The notes: a model not told the origin generated them from the letters alone. A DNA stretch of 64,000 bases from Archegozetes longisetosus (GCA_018873245.2 JAEMBT020000004.1:1650573-1714572); one strand, 5' to 3'; shown: positions 49,082-62,394, counted from the first letter of the stretch. Translations and numbers: made by a program.

Positions 49082-50150
49082 ACGTACTCGGATAAAAATC
49101 CGCACAAATTTCAATTGATTGTAAAATAATAAAAAATTATAATATAGAGTCGAAATTCGGCTAAAACTTAAATCAGTTATTGATTATTAAAGGGTAATTT
49201 TTATTTAAACATATGAGTGAGTGTTCGGCTACGATACCACTTTTTACAAGGATACCCCTAAAAGTGTAATGGAAATGAATATAATCCAAAATTATATAAA
49301 AATTTTGAAAATTTTATCCTCTCTTCTCAGTTATTTCACAATAATTTTATGTAATTTATTATTATTAATAAGTAACTATTAGGTTTTTTCATTTTTTAAT
49401 GATAAATTTTGATATTTCTTGATAACTAATGATTAATTTAGGGGCACTTTGTGATCAATCTTTTGATCAAAAGTACTTGTATTGAGTATCAAAGTGCTCG
49501 TCTCGTCGAGAGCTTTCCAATGATATATGTGTCGGTATGGTTTAGAATCGGGGAGCGACCGAAAAGGGAATCCTTAAATAGACCAAAATCGAGACAATAA
49601 CTTTATCGATGCGCTTCAATTTTTTGTCTCTCTTTTTTATTATGCTGAATATTTTTTCTTTTCTTTCATTGTTAAATGATCATCAATATTTTATTTATAA
49701 TATTATAGAAAAATTTTAATTTTTAACTTAATCGATACAAAACTGCAGCCACTTTTCTCAGGGTTATCCTTAAATTCCTTTGATAAGTTTGATGACCATT
49801 TTTATGGTAACTTGAAATAAATTTTGTTAATATTTTCGATAATTTATATTCCCTTATATCTGAACTATAAATTCTGATCATTTTAGAAATTTTGAAATGA
49901 ATTAAAATAATTAAAATTAAAAATTTTGAATGATGCCAGTTTTTAAAACGAAAATTTCCAAACACTTTTTCGAGGTTATTCGCTTTAAAATTATGTAACA
50001 CTTTTCTTTATATGAATATTTTCTTAAATCTTTCACTGTTATAGAGAATAGTAAATTCTCTTTTATTTGATATATAAATCACATATTTTTTAAAGCTCAA
50101 AATATTTTTTAATGTTTTTAAACTTTTCGCGGATTTTTATCCGAGAACGT
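49082..50150. mobile_element. 1.07-kb TIR element with palindromic termini
   Basis: The left end ACGTACTCGGATAAAAATCC and the right end in reverse ACGTTCTCGGATAAAAATCC are inverted and TA-flanked (49080-49081, 50151-50152). Each terminus contains the perfect small hairpin CGGATAAAAATCCG. The only longer open frame (49723-50001, minus, 92 codons) is rich in Lys/Ile and has no transposase motif. Confidence 0.65.
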
Positions 50151-50152
50151 TA

Positions 50153-51635
50153 TTAATCTATTTGAAAAAGTGCATAAAATCAGAAGATAGTAAAGCATAA
50201 ATTAATGATATTTTCAGTAATGGAAAAATATTGTGAAAATTTAGGTTCAAAGTTTTCAATTTAGAAAAGTTTCTGAGACGACAATTAAATGTCATAAGTT
50301 TTATTTTTATGCCAAAAATCATTAACTCTGTTGTATGAGAAGTCATGCTTTCATTGCCATAATTATAATCGAGTGAATTCTTGAAGCTTAGAAAATGATT
50401 CCTTCTTATTAATTATTAGTTTGTTGTAATACATAAACCCTTTTTCTATGTAATTATCTAAAAGCGAATATCGGTCAGAGTTGTCAACGAACAAAATATT
50501 TATTTGAGCAACAGAAATGACTGTGTCGCTTCATAGAATCCCATTTCGCCGAATTAAATTTACTTAAATGCAATTTCCCGAATTTATAAACAAATGAATC
50601 TATCTATATTTCTTTTGTATTGAGATGTAAGTCGTATGTTTGGTGAAATAAAATCTTGATACTACAGTAGCACTGTAACTTAATAAGGGACAAAGGGGAC
50701 TTCACTCAACATCTTAGAAGCGTTCAAAAATCCAAGTATCTACAAAAAATCTCAAAATTTACCTGATTTTTAAGTTTATACAGCAGTAAATTAACTTTAA
50801 AATTCCATAAACAACAAAAATGACTTGATTTAATTTACTGAAATATTGAATTCTGATACCACTTAGTTTAATTTCTGGATAAAGTACTGTTCTATCGTGC
50901 GGAAAACGGATTTTAACTTACTGAGTTAAGAACGCTGACAGCATTTCTTTAGAATCATATCATGGATCCTATCAAGCACTCTATGTATTGTCAATGCTTT
51001 AGTTTTATTATAGCAATTGATCACATTTTCTTTGTTTTTGGTATTTTTAGTCAAGTTATTAGCATAACACATCTATTACAACCAGGTTTGCTTACAATAA
51101 AGAAACAATTTTATAGATAGGTAGACCTGCATATAAATTGAGCCAAGTTTTATTCAGTGAAATGGGAATTTAGGAAAATAACGTTCGGTGGAATGGCAAA
51201 TAAGCAAAGAAATGGCTCTATTTTGCTTCAAAATGCTTAACGATTTGTAGCGTTCAAATGGAAGAAACCTTTGTATGAATTCACATAACCTTAATCCGAA
51301 AAGTATTATATCAGTTGAAAAATACTTATGAACAAAGAGGGATATTCTTAATGATGATAAGGAGAAAAGATTAAGTTATTGAATAATAATTGTTAAATGA
51401 GTCAAATTTGATAAGAATAGCTTTATATGCAATAATAACTTTCATAATTATCACAAGTATAAAAGTGTGACTTTTTTCGAATCAACATTTAAATAGAAAA
51501 ATAAGTCGACTTTGAATTTAATTGCGAACTCATTCTTTAAAAGTCAACTTAAGAAAAATATTGAAGTGTTTGTAATACAGACTCTTTTCAATTTTCAAAT
51601 CTTCAGTTATTTGAAGGTTAGTAATAAAGATTAAA
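50153..51635. other. Intergenic upstream of cysteine dioxygenase
   Basis: AT-rich, with the promoter and 5' UTR of the dioxygenase at its right end. No other gene recognised. Confidence 0.45.
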
Positions 51636-54600
51636 ATGGATACTTACAGCGAGAAGAAAGTTCCACCGATTGAAAGTCTGGACGACTTGATCGCTCAATT
51701 GAGGCTTATATTTGATAGCGATAGCATTGACGTTAATTATGTTCACGACGTTATGTTTGCCTATAAGAGCAATCCAAACGATTGGAGAAAATATGCACAT
51801 TTCGATAAACACAGGTATGAATAGAGAAATTAATCAATTCGTTTAATAATGATCTTTTACATATAAGTATCTCAAAATGAAAAACGATTAAATATATTTT
51901 CCGATACAGTTGGCTCTAGTTTCGGTTTCTCGAATGATTACGTGTGTCAAAAATACTACTATATATAGTAAATTCAATAGAGTTTAGTAAATTTACACGC
52001 GTAATCCGAGTTAATTAAGCTTAACAAATACAGAAGTATTGTTGACGCGTGCACTCATCCTATAGTATGTTCATTAAAGATCAAATATACATTATTGACA
52101 GTGCGTGTTTCCTTTTAAATCAAAATAGAGACACACTCTCTACAGAAGTTTGAAATGCAGAACTCATTTTATTTGTCTTTGATTTTGGTTCTAAATTAAA
52201 CACGTGCTACTCATTAGTGAAACCTTTTTTCCTTGTTTACATTGCATCCAATATGTCCGGTTATGAGAAGATCTTTAGAAAATGTTCAGTTTGACACAGA
52301 TTATAAGAGTTGACTGTTACTAAATAGCATTTATATAAAACATGCACTCTCAAAATGTAGAACTTTTTATCGTTAGTTAGCACTTTTGATTATGAAATTT
52401 GCAACTGAATGAAGTAATCTTTTATACTTATGCAAAAAATGATGATCCATTTCTAGACTATAAAGTTATTTAAATGCTTATTATTTCTTATTATTTAAGT
52501 GAAGCAAAATTTTTAATATTTTTCAATAAACTTTAAAATTGAATCTGTGTAAGAACTGGTTTTTGTTATGTGCAAACAGTTGCAAAATTCTTGAAAATAG
52601 TGAAAAATCATAGAAAGTTTTAATTAAATTTATTATATTATGGATCAACTTCGAAACTTGAAGCATTACTGTTGCAGATCTCGCTCATATTTAAGTCAAA
52701 TTAAGGTTAGGTAGAAATGCAAAAGTCTAAACTTAAACTTGTAAAGTATGATTAGTAAGATCCGCAACAATACTGCTTAGCAGATTGAAGTAAGCCTAAT
52801 TTCCTTAACTAGGGCACAAAAAATTACTTTTCGAAATTATTATCTTCAAACTCTATAGGCGTCAGACTTTCTGAAGTGCTCTTTCTCATTATTACAGCAT
52901 CTTTTGATAATAAAATTTCAATCTAAGATCAACAAATGTGTAACTTAAGTTTAAAAATGATAAAAACTGAGACATTCTATAGATTTTCAAGAGCCGACTC
53001 TACTTTTTACCTATGCCTTGTCTACTCATCATAATTATAAAAGCCATATATGAAATCTAGATTTGCTTTAGATTAAAAATTTTGAACTCTAGGTGAAGGT
53101 TTTCTTAAACATCTACTTCAGTCTAACCTTCAATCTAGTGAACACATGAAAATCATTATCAATAAAGTTCAAATCATTTTTAAGTTATCGCACGAAAGGA
53201 AAAAGTCATTATTGAGTGAATTAGTTTAATTTTTAGTCACTATGTGGTAACAGTACGTGAACCAAAAAATTTCATATCATATCTCAAGTCTAAAAAACCT
53301 ATTTCTCATCATATCTTTACGCAATAGTTATCTTATATGTAATTGGTTTTGTTTATTGGAAAAATGACGACTTTATTCTAGGTTTTCTGTAAACAATATA
53401 GAAATGAATTAGAGATTATTACTCAGCGGATTTATTAAGTCTTATGATTTCGATTCTGGAGAAGATAAGATTTTATGTTTTGGAAGAATCTTTGTTTTAA
53501 GATAACAATAATGAAACAAATATTTGTTAATCAGTTTTTGTTAGTCTAATGAAAAACAACATTAACGCATATCCTGTCGCATACTCAATAGGGAATAACT
53601 GAATAGTGACATGTCTTTCGCAAATAGATAACTTTATTTCGAAATAGTTATCGGATTTTCAGAACTCAATAATAGTGTCAGAAAAGAATTTTATTTATTG
53701 AACACTTGAATAGTAACAGTAAAACTTTTACTACTAACAAGAGATAATCTTCTAGTAAACACTTAATTGGTTTGTTTTCTTGACTTGTTTTGAACTAAGG
53801 TACACAAGAAATTTAGTTGACAGCGGAAATGGAAAATACAATCTTATGTTGCTGTGTTGGTCAGAAGGTCAAGGATCGGCAATTCATGATCACTCAGACG
53901 CCCATTGCTTTATGAAAGTGAGTTGACTACGATGCCGTTTAATAAATCTTTTCATCAATACATAATATGTTGCCTTACAATGCAAGGAATTTGTAAGAAT
54001 CAATATAATTTTGGGGCAATTTTAAGACTTTGATGAATATTATTCAATAGAAAATAATCTATATCTGACTATTCAAAAGTATTTGACACACAAGGCATAC
54101 ACTTATTGTGTTTTTGTGTAAAACCAGTGTCACTTTCGAGTAGTACTCAAAGCTTAGATATAAGTTATTTCATACTTAGTCCCAAATATTTGTTCAACAT
54201 TTTTCGGTTTTCAATCAGATACTATCGGGAAATCTATATGAAATCCGCTATGGATGGCCTAACACTCAGAAATGTGATGAAGAAATCAACAATAACTGCT
54301 TACAATCTGAAGAAATGAAAGTTATTGGTGAAACGCAACTCAAATCTGATGACGTTGCGTATATTAATGGCAAGAATAGAACATTCGAACTGCAACTCTT
54401 ACTTAATTTATAACTTTCATAACTTTTCAGACTCGATCGGCTTACACAGAGTTGAAAACAGGAATCACACTTTTCCTGCAGTTTCCCTCCACTTATATTG
54501 CCCGCCATTCTCGAAGTGTCAGACCTTTGATCAGAGAACTGGTCGCAACACTCAAGTGAAAGTCACCTTTTACAGTAAACATGGCATGAGAACGCCATTC

Positions 54601-54690
54601 AAGGCATCAATAGGCAAACAGAAAATGGATAAGTCTTTGAAAATTTCCGGAAAAGAATTGATTGAATTCGAAAACGAATCTGAGGCTTGA
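51636..54690 (+). CDS. CDO1: Cysteine dioxygenase type 1, four exons
   Basis: Non-haem iron enzyme oxidising L-cysteine to cysteine sulfinate in the cytosol, the entry to taurine and sulfate formation. Exons: 51636-51814, 53800-53917, 54219-54369, 54431-54690; 235 residues (human 200). Iron ligands are the two His in [10 protein letters not shown] and the His in GLHRVEN. The Cys of HCF and the Tyr of SLHLYCPP are positioned to form the Cys-Tyr cofactor, and the Ser-x-His-x-Tyr triad is complete. The C-terminal block [15 protein letters not shown] and HGMRTP is conserved; the last ~25 residues extend beyond the human protein. Intron 1 is 1985 bp and intron 2 is 301 bp. Intron 3 (54370-54430) begins GCAAGA and ends CAG: a GC-AG intron, required because it restores [13 protein letters not shown]. 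Reading through it would stop after about 13 codons. Confidence 0.95.
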
Positions 54691-56011
54691 ATTTGCATAT
54701 CAATTAAAGACATCTATTTTATCGCTATTGCATTTTATATATATATATGCAGTTTTATTTTGAAGGTTTTATGTTCATTATCAGTTATCTTATTCTATCT
54801 TTTATTATCAGATAATTTTGTGTTTAATTATTATATTGAGTCTATCTTTGTTTTTATTGATTATTATTTGTGTGCCTCGCAGTCTAATAATCCCCGATAG
54901 CAATAAGGAAAAACCATTGTTACGTTAATTTTACTGTCATGTGCATCAACTTCTCGCCAAATTTGATTTGCAAACTGCCTTTCTCTTCATATTGAAAATT
55001 CTATATGCTTCTTTGTATGTCATATACTATGGTTTGATGGAAAGCATCGCTTCTAGTTGTCACCGAGGATTATAAAGTCTTTCACTGTAATAATCAATTG
55101 TATACTTTGAAATTTCATAAGAACAACATTAATAACTATTGAATTGATTTTATAACTATTATAATAAAATTAAAATTCATTTACGTGTATGAATGAGAAA
55201 GAAAATTGAATAATATAAGTTACCCTTTAGAATGTGAGACACAACATTCCTTACCTGTTAAACTATTTGTCGATAGCCTAAGAATGATAAAAAACTAAAT
55301 GAATAAATTTGAATGCTGCGAATGTTTCTCATTGTCATGTAATAAGTGCTTCAAATTAAATTAATCATCTTAAGTAGAGTTGGGTCATGTCGGCAATTTT
55401 CATTGCAGCGTCTCGAGTGGCTTTTTCCGAGTGGGGCTCGTTTTTCCGGAACCCTAATATCACTGCCGTCACAGCTATTGCTTGCTGATGTTGGGTCCTA
55501 AAAGTTTGAGATTCTATTTTCGGGCGGCAGTCAATTATTGCGTAATTAATTTAAGTGTAAAAAACGGTTAATCTTTGGTTCAACACTTGAAAGCTTCATA
55601 TTATGTCAAAACCATATCTATGACGCTCAGATCAGTCAAACCAATCGTTTCGTTCACTCAAAACAATTATAACTTATAAACTTTATAATTATAACTTGTG
55701 AACCAATAAGGGACAGATTGAGTAAATAATTTTGTCATATTATTTTGACGAGTATGATTTCTAGTATGAGTCATGAAATGCGAAACATCTTTAAATTTCT
55801 TTAAGTGTTATAATTCGTATCGAGCTTGAACATAAGTAACTTAAATTCTCTGATGAGTTCTTAAATAATTGAGAAAAGTTGAATGCAAAGTAAACAATTT
55901 ATGAACTCTTTACTAGCAAAACGGTTAATGCAAAAGTTCATTATTTTGTTTTGCCATAAGTCAGACCTAAACTAAAGCTTATAAAAGCTTCCAAAATGTT
56001 GATTACATAAG
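54691..56011. other. AT-rich intergenic
   Basis: 3' region of the dioxygenase gene with a short (TA)n near 54735. A GC-richer patch at about 55380-55520 contains no gene I recognise. Confidence 0.45.
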
Positions 56012-56013
56012 TA

Positions 56014-56844
56014 TCGGGGTCGGGGAAATTATTTTACTTTTTATGTTGCTGAACCAGGATAGCAATTATACATAAATGAATCAAAAGACTGTCGACTAAA
56101 TAGTGCATTGACAAACAATCATTGAGAAAGACTAAAGTTTGAAGTCATTTAGAAATTATTATTCAATACAAAAACGAAACTTTACAAAAATTTATTAGCA
56201 AACGGCAACATTTAAATTGATCACACACATCATTCTAAAATATACCTTCCCCCCCCAATTCTATGCATTGCTCACTTGTAGCCAACTACGGTAAATTGAT
56301 GAATCATTGATACAATTAAATTTCTGTATGGTTATTCTTTAGAATAGCTTTATGCAGCATATCAACACGAAACTAGGTATACAGATAGTATCCGATTAGT
56401 AGAGCAAAAATATATAAGACATATCCACCGCAAATCAAAGGTGGGGGAAGTTACAGGCCTTCCCTCATCCAAGGCATCGGATACTATCTGTATACCTAGT
56501 TTCGTGTTGATATGCTGCATAAAGCTATTCTAAAGAATAACCATACAGAAATTTAATTGTATCAATGATTCATCAATTTACCGTAGTTGGCTACAAGTGA
56601 GCAATGCATAGAATTGGGGGGAAGGTATATTTTAGAATGATGTGTGTGATCAATTTAAATGTTGTAAATTTTTGTAAAGTTTCGTTTTTGTATTGAATAA
56701 TAATTTCTAAATGACTTCAAACTTTAGTCTTTCTCAATGATTGTTTGTCAATGCACTATTTAGTCGACAGTCTTTTGATTCATTTATGTATAATTGCTAT
56801 CCTGGTTCAGCAACATAAAAAGTAAAATAATTTCTCCGACCCCA
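56014..56844. mobile_element. 831-bp foldback element with ~375-bp inverted arms
   Basis: Left arm 56014-56396 and right arm 56476-56844 are near-perfect reverse complements around a 79-bp loop. They differ mainly by a 14-nt segment present only in the left arm (near 56200-56213, GCAAACGG). Termini TCGGGGTCGG / TGGGGTCGG are TA-flanked (56012-56013, 56845-56846). No coding capacity. Transcripts would form a long hairpin RNA. Confidence 0.88.
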
Positions 56845-56846
56845 TA

Positions 56847-57895
56847 TTAAAGTGATCCCCAAATATGTAAGGCGCGAAAAAGCTTTAATTAACATACACT
56901 TTTTGGCCGATAGTACATTATATAGATAAAAAGACACACTAGAGGTTTGCTTCTAAATTATTTTATTCATTCAGCTCATTATACAAATTTCCGGTATTCT
57001 TCCAATATGTGATCTGTAATACTTTCTAAACTTTGACATTCAATATAACATTACATGAATAATAAATGACCTAATAAAAATTTTCAATCATAATTAATAA
57101 CATTCGTAAGTTAAAGTATTGCATTTATACCCAGTTTTAACATTTGTAAGTTAGTTAAGTAGCATAAAAATGTTAGCTCAAAATTTTTATCAAATTATGT
57201 CAACTGAGGAAACAACTGTTTAATTTCTTAAGGATCGTAAACTTTAGTCATCAGATCATCAGAAAATTGTACAGAACTACTCCAGAATTACTACCCCATT
57301 ATTTAGTTGAGATTCGGTGGCGTTCAGTTAACCCGCGAGATAGTACTTTCATGTGCCTAATCGAAGATATTAGCGGACTCTTTTAATTTCATAAACAGCA
57401 TTTTTTAATAAACATTTTCAATAAATAAATTCAACGAAATTTGAATCTTATTTATAGTTTTGACTCATTTTAATTATACATTAGTCATATTATGTTCAGA
57501 TCACGACTTCATTTCAGATCACATATTGGAAGAATGCCAAATTTCCTTCTTTTATCCATCTCTTTCATCCTAAATTCTTTCATTGGTTATCAATTAATAA
57601 ATTAATTAAAGTTCAAAATGAGAGCCCTAAGTATAAGTTTCTAAACTATAAGGCTTAGAGTTAAATTTAGTTTTCTATTTATTTTGATAATAATCTTAAT
57701 GATTTATGCTAAATTGAGCTTTCATTTTGTTTACTCAATTTAATGAGTAATTTAGAAGCGCATCTCTAGTGTGTTTTTGTTGTTGAAATCTAGTGCACTT
57801 ATAATACAACTGTAAATCCATTCCAAAATCTTGCCAAAACTGTTCCACTTTAAGCCACGCATACCTATGAATAATGCTGAACATAAATGAACCTT
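56847..57895. other. AT-rich intergenic
   Basis: Nothing recognised. Confidence 0.5.
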
Positions 57896-58475
57896 AGAGA
57901 CTCTCGAGTCCTAACCCGAACCTGAACTTCAGGTTTAGACTCGAGTTCAGGTTTTAAATTTTGAAAGGGGTTTAGGTTCGAGGTTCGAAGCTTCAGAACC
58001 TGAGGTTTGAGATTCAGGTTCGAGGCTCTAATCCTGACCTCCATTCACACTTATACTGAGAATAAACACTTTTGAAAATTCAATTGACTATTATTATATT
58101 GATTTGGATCTTTTTAAATAAAAATTACAAAACTACTTCATTAATGAAACCTACCTTCAGAGGTCCCTAGCTCGAACCTGAACCTCAGGTTTAGACTATT
58201 AATTTATCGAAGTTCGATACAATTAGTGGAATACTTATGTGGTATGTAATAACTAAATGATGCTCTGTTAATGTATTGTCCATTACAAGAATACTGTGCA
58301 AAAATGTGCGCAATACTGTAATTTGAGGATATTGTTTACAATGTTTAAAATATACGAAATAGGCATATATTCAAAACTTTAGAGGTTCGAGGCTCAAATT
58401 TGTAAAAGAGGTTCGGGTTTAGGTTTGAGGTTCGCCCACGAGCATCTGGAACCCGAACCTGCTCAGCACTACCTA
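57896..58475. repeat. Repeat region rich in AGGTTCGAGG/CCTGAACCTC motifs
   Basis: Two GC-richer clusters, 57896-58045 and 58150-58475, contain many direct and inverted copies of short words such as GAACCTGA, AGGTTCGAGG and ACTCGAG, separated by AT-rich sequence. The right edge in reverse starts GTGCTGAGCAGGTTCGGGTT, resembling hAT-type MITE termini. Limits and class uncertain. Confidence 0.5.
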
Positions 58476-59437
58476 TGAAGAATGAAGTAAACAAAAGCCC
58501 AAATCAGTATACCTGGTATAATGGGTTATCAATACAAAAGTTTAGTCTTGCTTTGCAGGTAAAATGATTCTTGAGGAACTCGATAACTGACAATTCACTA
58601 ATAATTAAACATTAGATATATAGAAATATTGACTTTTATTCGCTACATCATTCATGAAAAATTTTCTAATATGATGTTTAAGTAAGGAGACTATTTCTAG
58701 AAACTAAACATGATAACAATAAAAGTGATCTTACCACTAGTAATCATGACTTATTCACGTTCTCCTTTCTCGATGAGTCTTAATGATAAAAAGTTCAAAA
58801 TCGACTTTATTAACCATAATTTTTTTATCAAAATCATTAAAGCAAAAAATTTATGAAGAGATTTTGACTAAGCTTCTAAATCGGGGAACCATTATATTTA
58901 AAAATTCATTTGAATAACCAAAATACTCTGTTTTGAGTAGTAGAAACTAGCAATCTGATATCTTAATCTTAGATTTTCATGCCTTCAATCATTAGTTCTC
59001 TTCAAATCAAGTTTTGCGATATACCGATCAATAAATGGAGTTACTCTTAAATTTCAAAATACTTCACAACTGATGATTCAGTTATTCTTGATGGTAATGA
59101 AGAAAGACTGAGAGTTGTTTATTATATACTCGAAACCTGTAAATTTTAACGACTTGAGTGCTTAAGAAATAGATGCTTTCATAGCACAATCATTATGAAA
59201 AAATTCCATATTGCGTAGAGCTAGAAAATAGTTTTAATCGTTTTTTAATGCATTTTTTATAATCTTGAAAACATATAAGAGATTATGAAAGACCTTTATC
59301 GCGAATATTGGAAAATAAAATTTATATCTCAATTTTATTCAGAACTGCATATCGTTCAAATCTTATACTGAACAACTATAGAGATAGTCATTCCTGTTAC
59401 TGATAGGTCTTATAAGCTAAAGGTCTTATACTTTAAG
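58476..59437. other. Intergenic upstream of receptor gene 2
   Basis: AT-rich, no gene recognised. Confidence 0.5.
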
Positions 59438-60799
59438 ATGGGAATGGATGAAAATTTCTGCGGTACATCATTCATATCACATTATTGGCAATTATATACC
59501 TTCAAAGCAAGATTTCTATTTAGAAATATCTCAAATCTACTGGATCTCGATGAACAACGATATGACAATTCAACAGAATTTTTGGATTCAAAGCTAGTGA
59601 TACCTGACATCGACTTAGCTCTTTATAAATATGGGATTATCTATAAATATGAAGATCAATTTGGAGTTGATAGCAGTCTGAGGAAATTTCGGAAAATCAA
59701 AACTTTTGCGATCGGTTTCTGGCTTTTATTATATCTTATTAAACATTGTCTGCATTCAGTCTACTTATACGAGATCCGACCTATACCTAATTATCACCTG
59801 GATTTAGTAAGAGATTTCGGCGGATTAACTATTTATTACTACATCTCTATCATTATTGCCTCAGTTCTGGTCATAAGAATCTTGATTTTGTTCAATTCTG
59901 GTCAAACAAATCAAAGTCATTGGTTCGATTTGGTACTAGTTCTCAAAGGCTCTAAACCTATCACTGATGCCCGATTGATCGACAAAATTTTAGTCAAAAA
60001 GTTTGCAAGGCGTATAAAACTATTGCAATATTTTATTAGATTTGGTACATTATGGGTGCAGTTTTTCTTCATAACCGCATTAATAACTATAATGTTTATT
60101 AACCGCAAAGATACGGATCGACTAGTATTCGTTTGTTTGGCTTCAGTCGGATTCTTTATTTGGGGATATTACATTGGAAATATTATATTCAGTAGTTTGA
60201 TGTATTTCTATATAGTATGTGACTATTGCGAGAAAAGTTTCCTATTCTTAAACGATTCCATCAGAGATTTACTATCAGAAAAAGTTTTGATTAGACTTTC
60301 ATCTATCGATGAAATTATTATGAAACACAACATTTTATGCAATAGAATTAGTGAATACAACAAATTTTGGGAACGTTATTATTTTGTCATGATTTTTACG
60401 ACAAAAGTACTTCTTTTACTTCTTTTACATCAGATATTTTTCGAGAAATTACTTTCGGCAGTACTCCTGACAACAATTATGCTTTCTTTACTCGTATTTC
60501 TCAGTAAAGTTATATTGAAGTTAATGACGTCTAATATAACTAATGAGTCCCTGAAATCATATAGACTTTTTCATAAAATTTATCTCATGTCTAATCGATC
60601 TCTTAGTCTGGAACGAAAATTCAAAGTAAGAAAATCTGTAATTTTTCTCTCATTGAAACCTATTTTGAGACTTTTGGTAACTTTATAGCTTATCATTGCA
60701 ATGGAAAGAGTGGGTAATACCAGAAAATTGGTTGGGTTTTCGTGTGGAACTACTTTTGTTATGACTTATTTGACTGCATTTAAGGTGAGAATTTCTTAA
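59438..60799 (+). CDS. Gustatory-receptor-like chemosensory protein, gene 2
   Basis: Second seven-helix receptor of the arthropod gustatory type. Exon 1 is 59438-60625 (396 codons), exon 2 is 60689-60799 (111 nt including the stop); 432 residues. The 63-bp intron (GTAAGA...CTTTATAG) is a multiple of three and open until its very end: the unspliced frame meets its stop as the acceptor TAG itself. Splicing gives FKLIIAMERVGNTRKLVGFS, then CGTTFVMTYLTAFK, with the G-F-x-C and T-Y signature of the last GR helix. Exon 1 contains the other helices (LVRDFGGLTIYYYISIIIA, FGTLWVQFFFITALITIMF, FICWGYYIGN-type region near residue 240). Helix 6 ends in the KSYRLFHKI segment, comparable with KSYKLLNKL in gene 1. 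The two receptors are clearly related but far diverged, on opposite strands and 25 kb apart. Confidence 0.85.
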
Positions 60800-62229
60800 A
60801 ATGACTCAATTGAATGCAATCTTTTGATCGATTTTCTTGTTCGACTCAGTTGTTTCTAGCATTGTGTCGCTTTTTCCTATTAACGCATAAATTCGCGGGT
60901 CCTATGAAAAGATTCCATTGAAATTGAAAGTTTATTAAATCCTAAGCTTGGTCATAATTAACTTATTAGTAGCTTTTTAGCTTAAAATTGATTTTTTGAC
61001 GTAAAATATTTCTAGTAAATACTATTAATTAGTTTTCATTAGCACTTTTTCATAGTTAGCAGACTGTAATAATTCAATAAAAATCTTATACCTGTATTTA
61101 AAATAAATGTAAAGGTTGGGCCAATACTCACCGCATTCTAATTTGCCGCTATTCTGCCGTATTGAATCCTAACTATTTAAAACTTTAGATAGTAAACAAA
61201 CAAATATTAGCTTTGTGATTTGTTTTATAAGTATATTAATTTATTGTCTTTATAATGACCACACATTCAATTCAACAGTGTATTGATTTTTGAACACTTC
61301 CAGGATCAAATTATTGAACTGAATAGCGAGAAATACACTATTGGAGGAACCGAATGGTCACTTTATTTTCCATATTTAAACCAGTGTGTTTGCTATCTTT
61401 AGGGTGCAGTTAAGAACAGAGTTTATAAGGATGCTCCGCCAACCACAAATCAATTCAAAATTAACATCCAATCAGTAATAGGTTCAATTAGAACTGATGT
61501 GCTTAATCGCGTAACTGGTAACTTCTTAGTTCGACTCCTATATATCATTACATATCACGGAGGTCATCTCGAAAACCTTACAAACTAAACGCCGATCTTT
61601 CCTTTTTAATTCGATATTATATTAGTATATGTATCTTTGGTTTTTTAAATATAAACAATCTAATTTTACAGTGAGCTTTGGCCCATCCTTATTTAGATTC
61701 GATTTACAGATTAAACTTTATATTTAGATGATAGATGTTTATTCATCATGTGCTTCACCTGTATTATCGATGGAACAACTGTCTGAGCAGAGTAAAACAT
61801 GCACTTTCATGTATACTCAAAGATAATAAAAGTATCCTATAGATTTGACCACTTAAAAGACTTTTTACGTCTTAGCTTTAGAAAGTTTAAAAGTTTTAAA
61901 CAAATTGTTTTACATGCAATTAGTCATTATTGATTTAAAGTCGATAAATAACCAGATAATTCAATAAAAAAATAAATCATAATTTATTGAACGTTCAAAA
62001 CTACCTTATGCTTCAATAAATTATGGCTTATATCTAAAAATTAATAGATTCAGTGAGCTAGAACCTAAAGTAAGCTAGAGATGAGCCAAAATCAAATCTG
62101 CTCTTACTCGTCTCGAACTCGATCTGTGCGAAATACTAGTGGTAATCTTTAGGACATTAGACCCAAACTCTACCACTTAGATAGCTTCGAAAAGCTTTCT
62201 CATCTAATGAATAATAAAGAATAATAACT
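60800..62229. other. AT-rich intergenic
   Basis: No gene recognised. A further short terminal receptor exon after 60784 (GTGAGA donor) is conceivable but not needed. Confidence 0.4.
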
Positions 62230-62325
62230 TATCAACAGGCAAACCACCTCTCACCCATCAAGGGGTCTAACTCACGACTTCTGCATCGATTACTTGCGTG
62301 AGGCGAGAGTCTCACACATTTAGAA
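62230..62325 (-). repeat. Possible tRNA-derived SINE head or tRNA relic
   Basis: On the minus strand, a segment with GCCTCACGCAAGTAATCG followed by GTCGTGAGTTAGACCCC looks like the anticodon-side and B-box half of a tRNA, but no full cloverleaf folds. Low confidence. Confidence 0.25.
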
Positions 62326-62394
62326 GATTTATTGAAATTTTAAACATGTTAGAACCAATTTCAATTTATATCATAAAATGACATAAAAACATTT

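Noticed and set aside
49723..50001. 92-codon minus-strand frame inside a TIR element
   Set aside because: Lys/Ile/Phe-rich, no transposase motif, composition as expected from AT-rich DNA.
51618..51812. 64-codon minus-strand frame
   Set aside because: Antisense of cysteine dioxygenase exon 1.
59438..60688. Receptor gene 2 as an intronless 416-residue protein
   Set aside because: That reading ends in intron sequence and lacks the last helix; a GTAAGA donor and an in-phase exon carrying the GR signature explain it better.
62230..62325. Possible functional tRNA on the minus strand
   Set aside because: B-box-like stretch present but no complete cloverleaf; kept only as a low-confidence SINE or relic.
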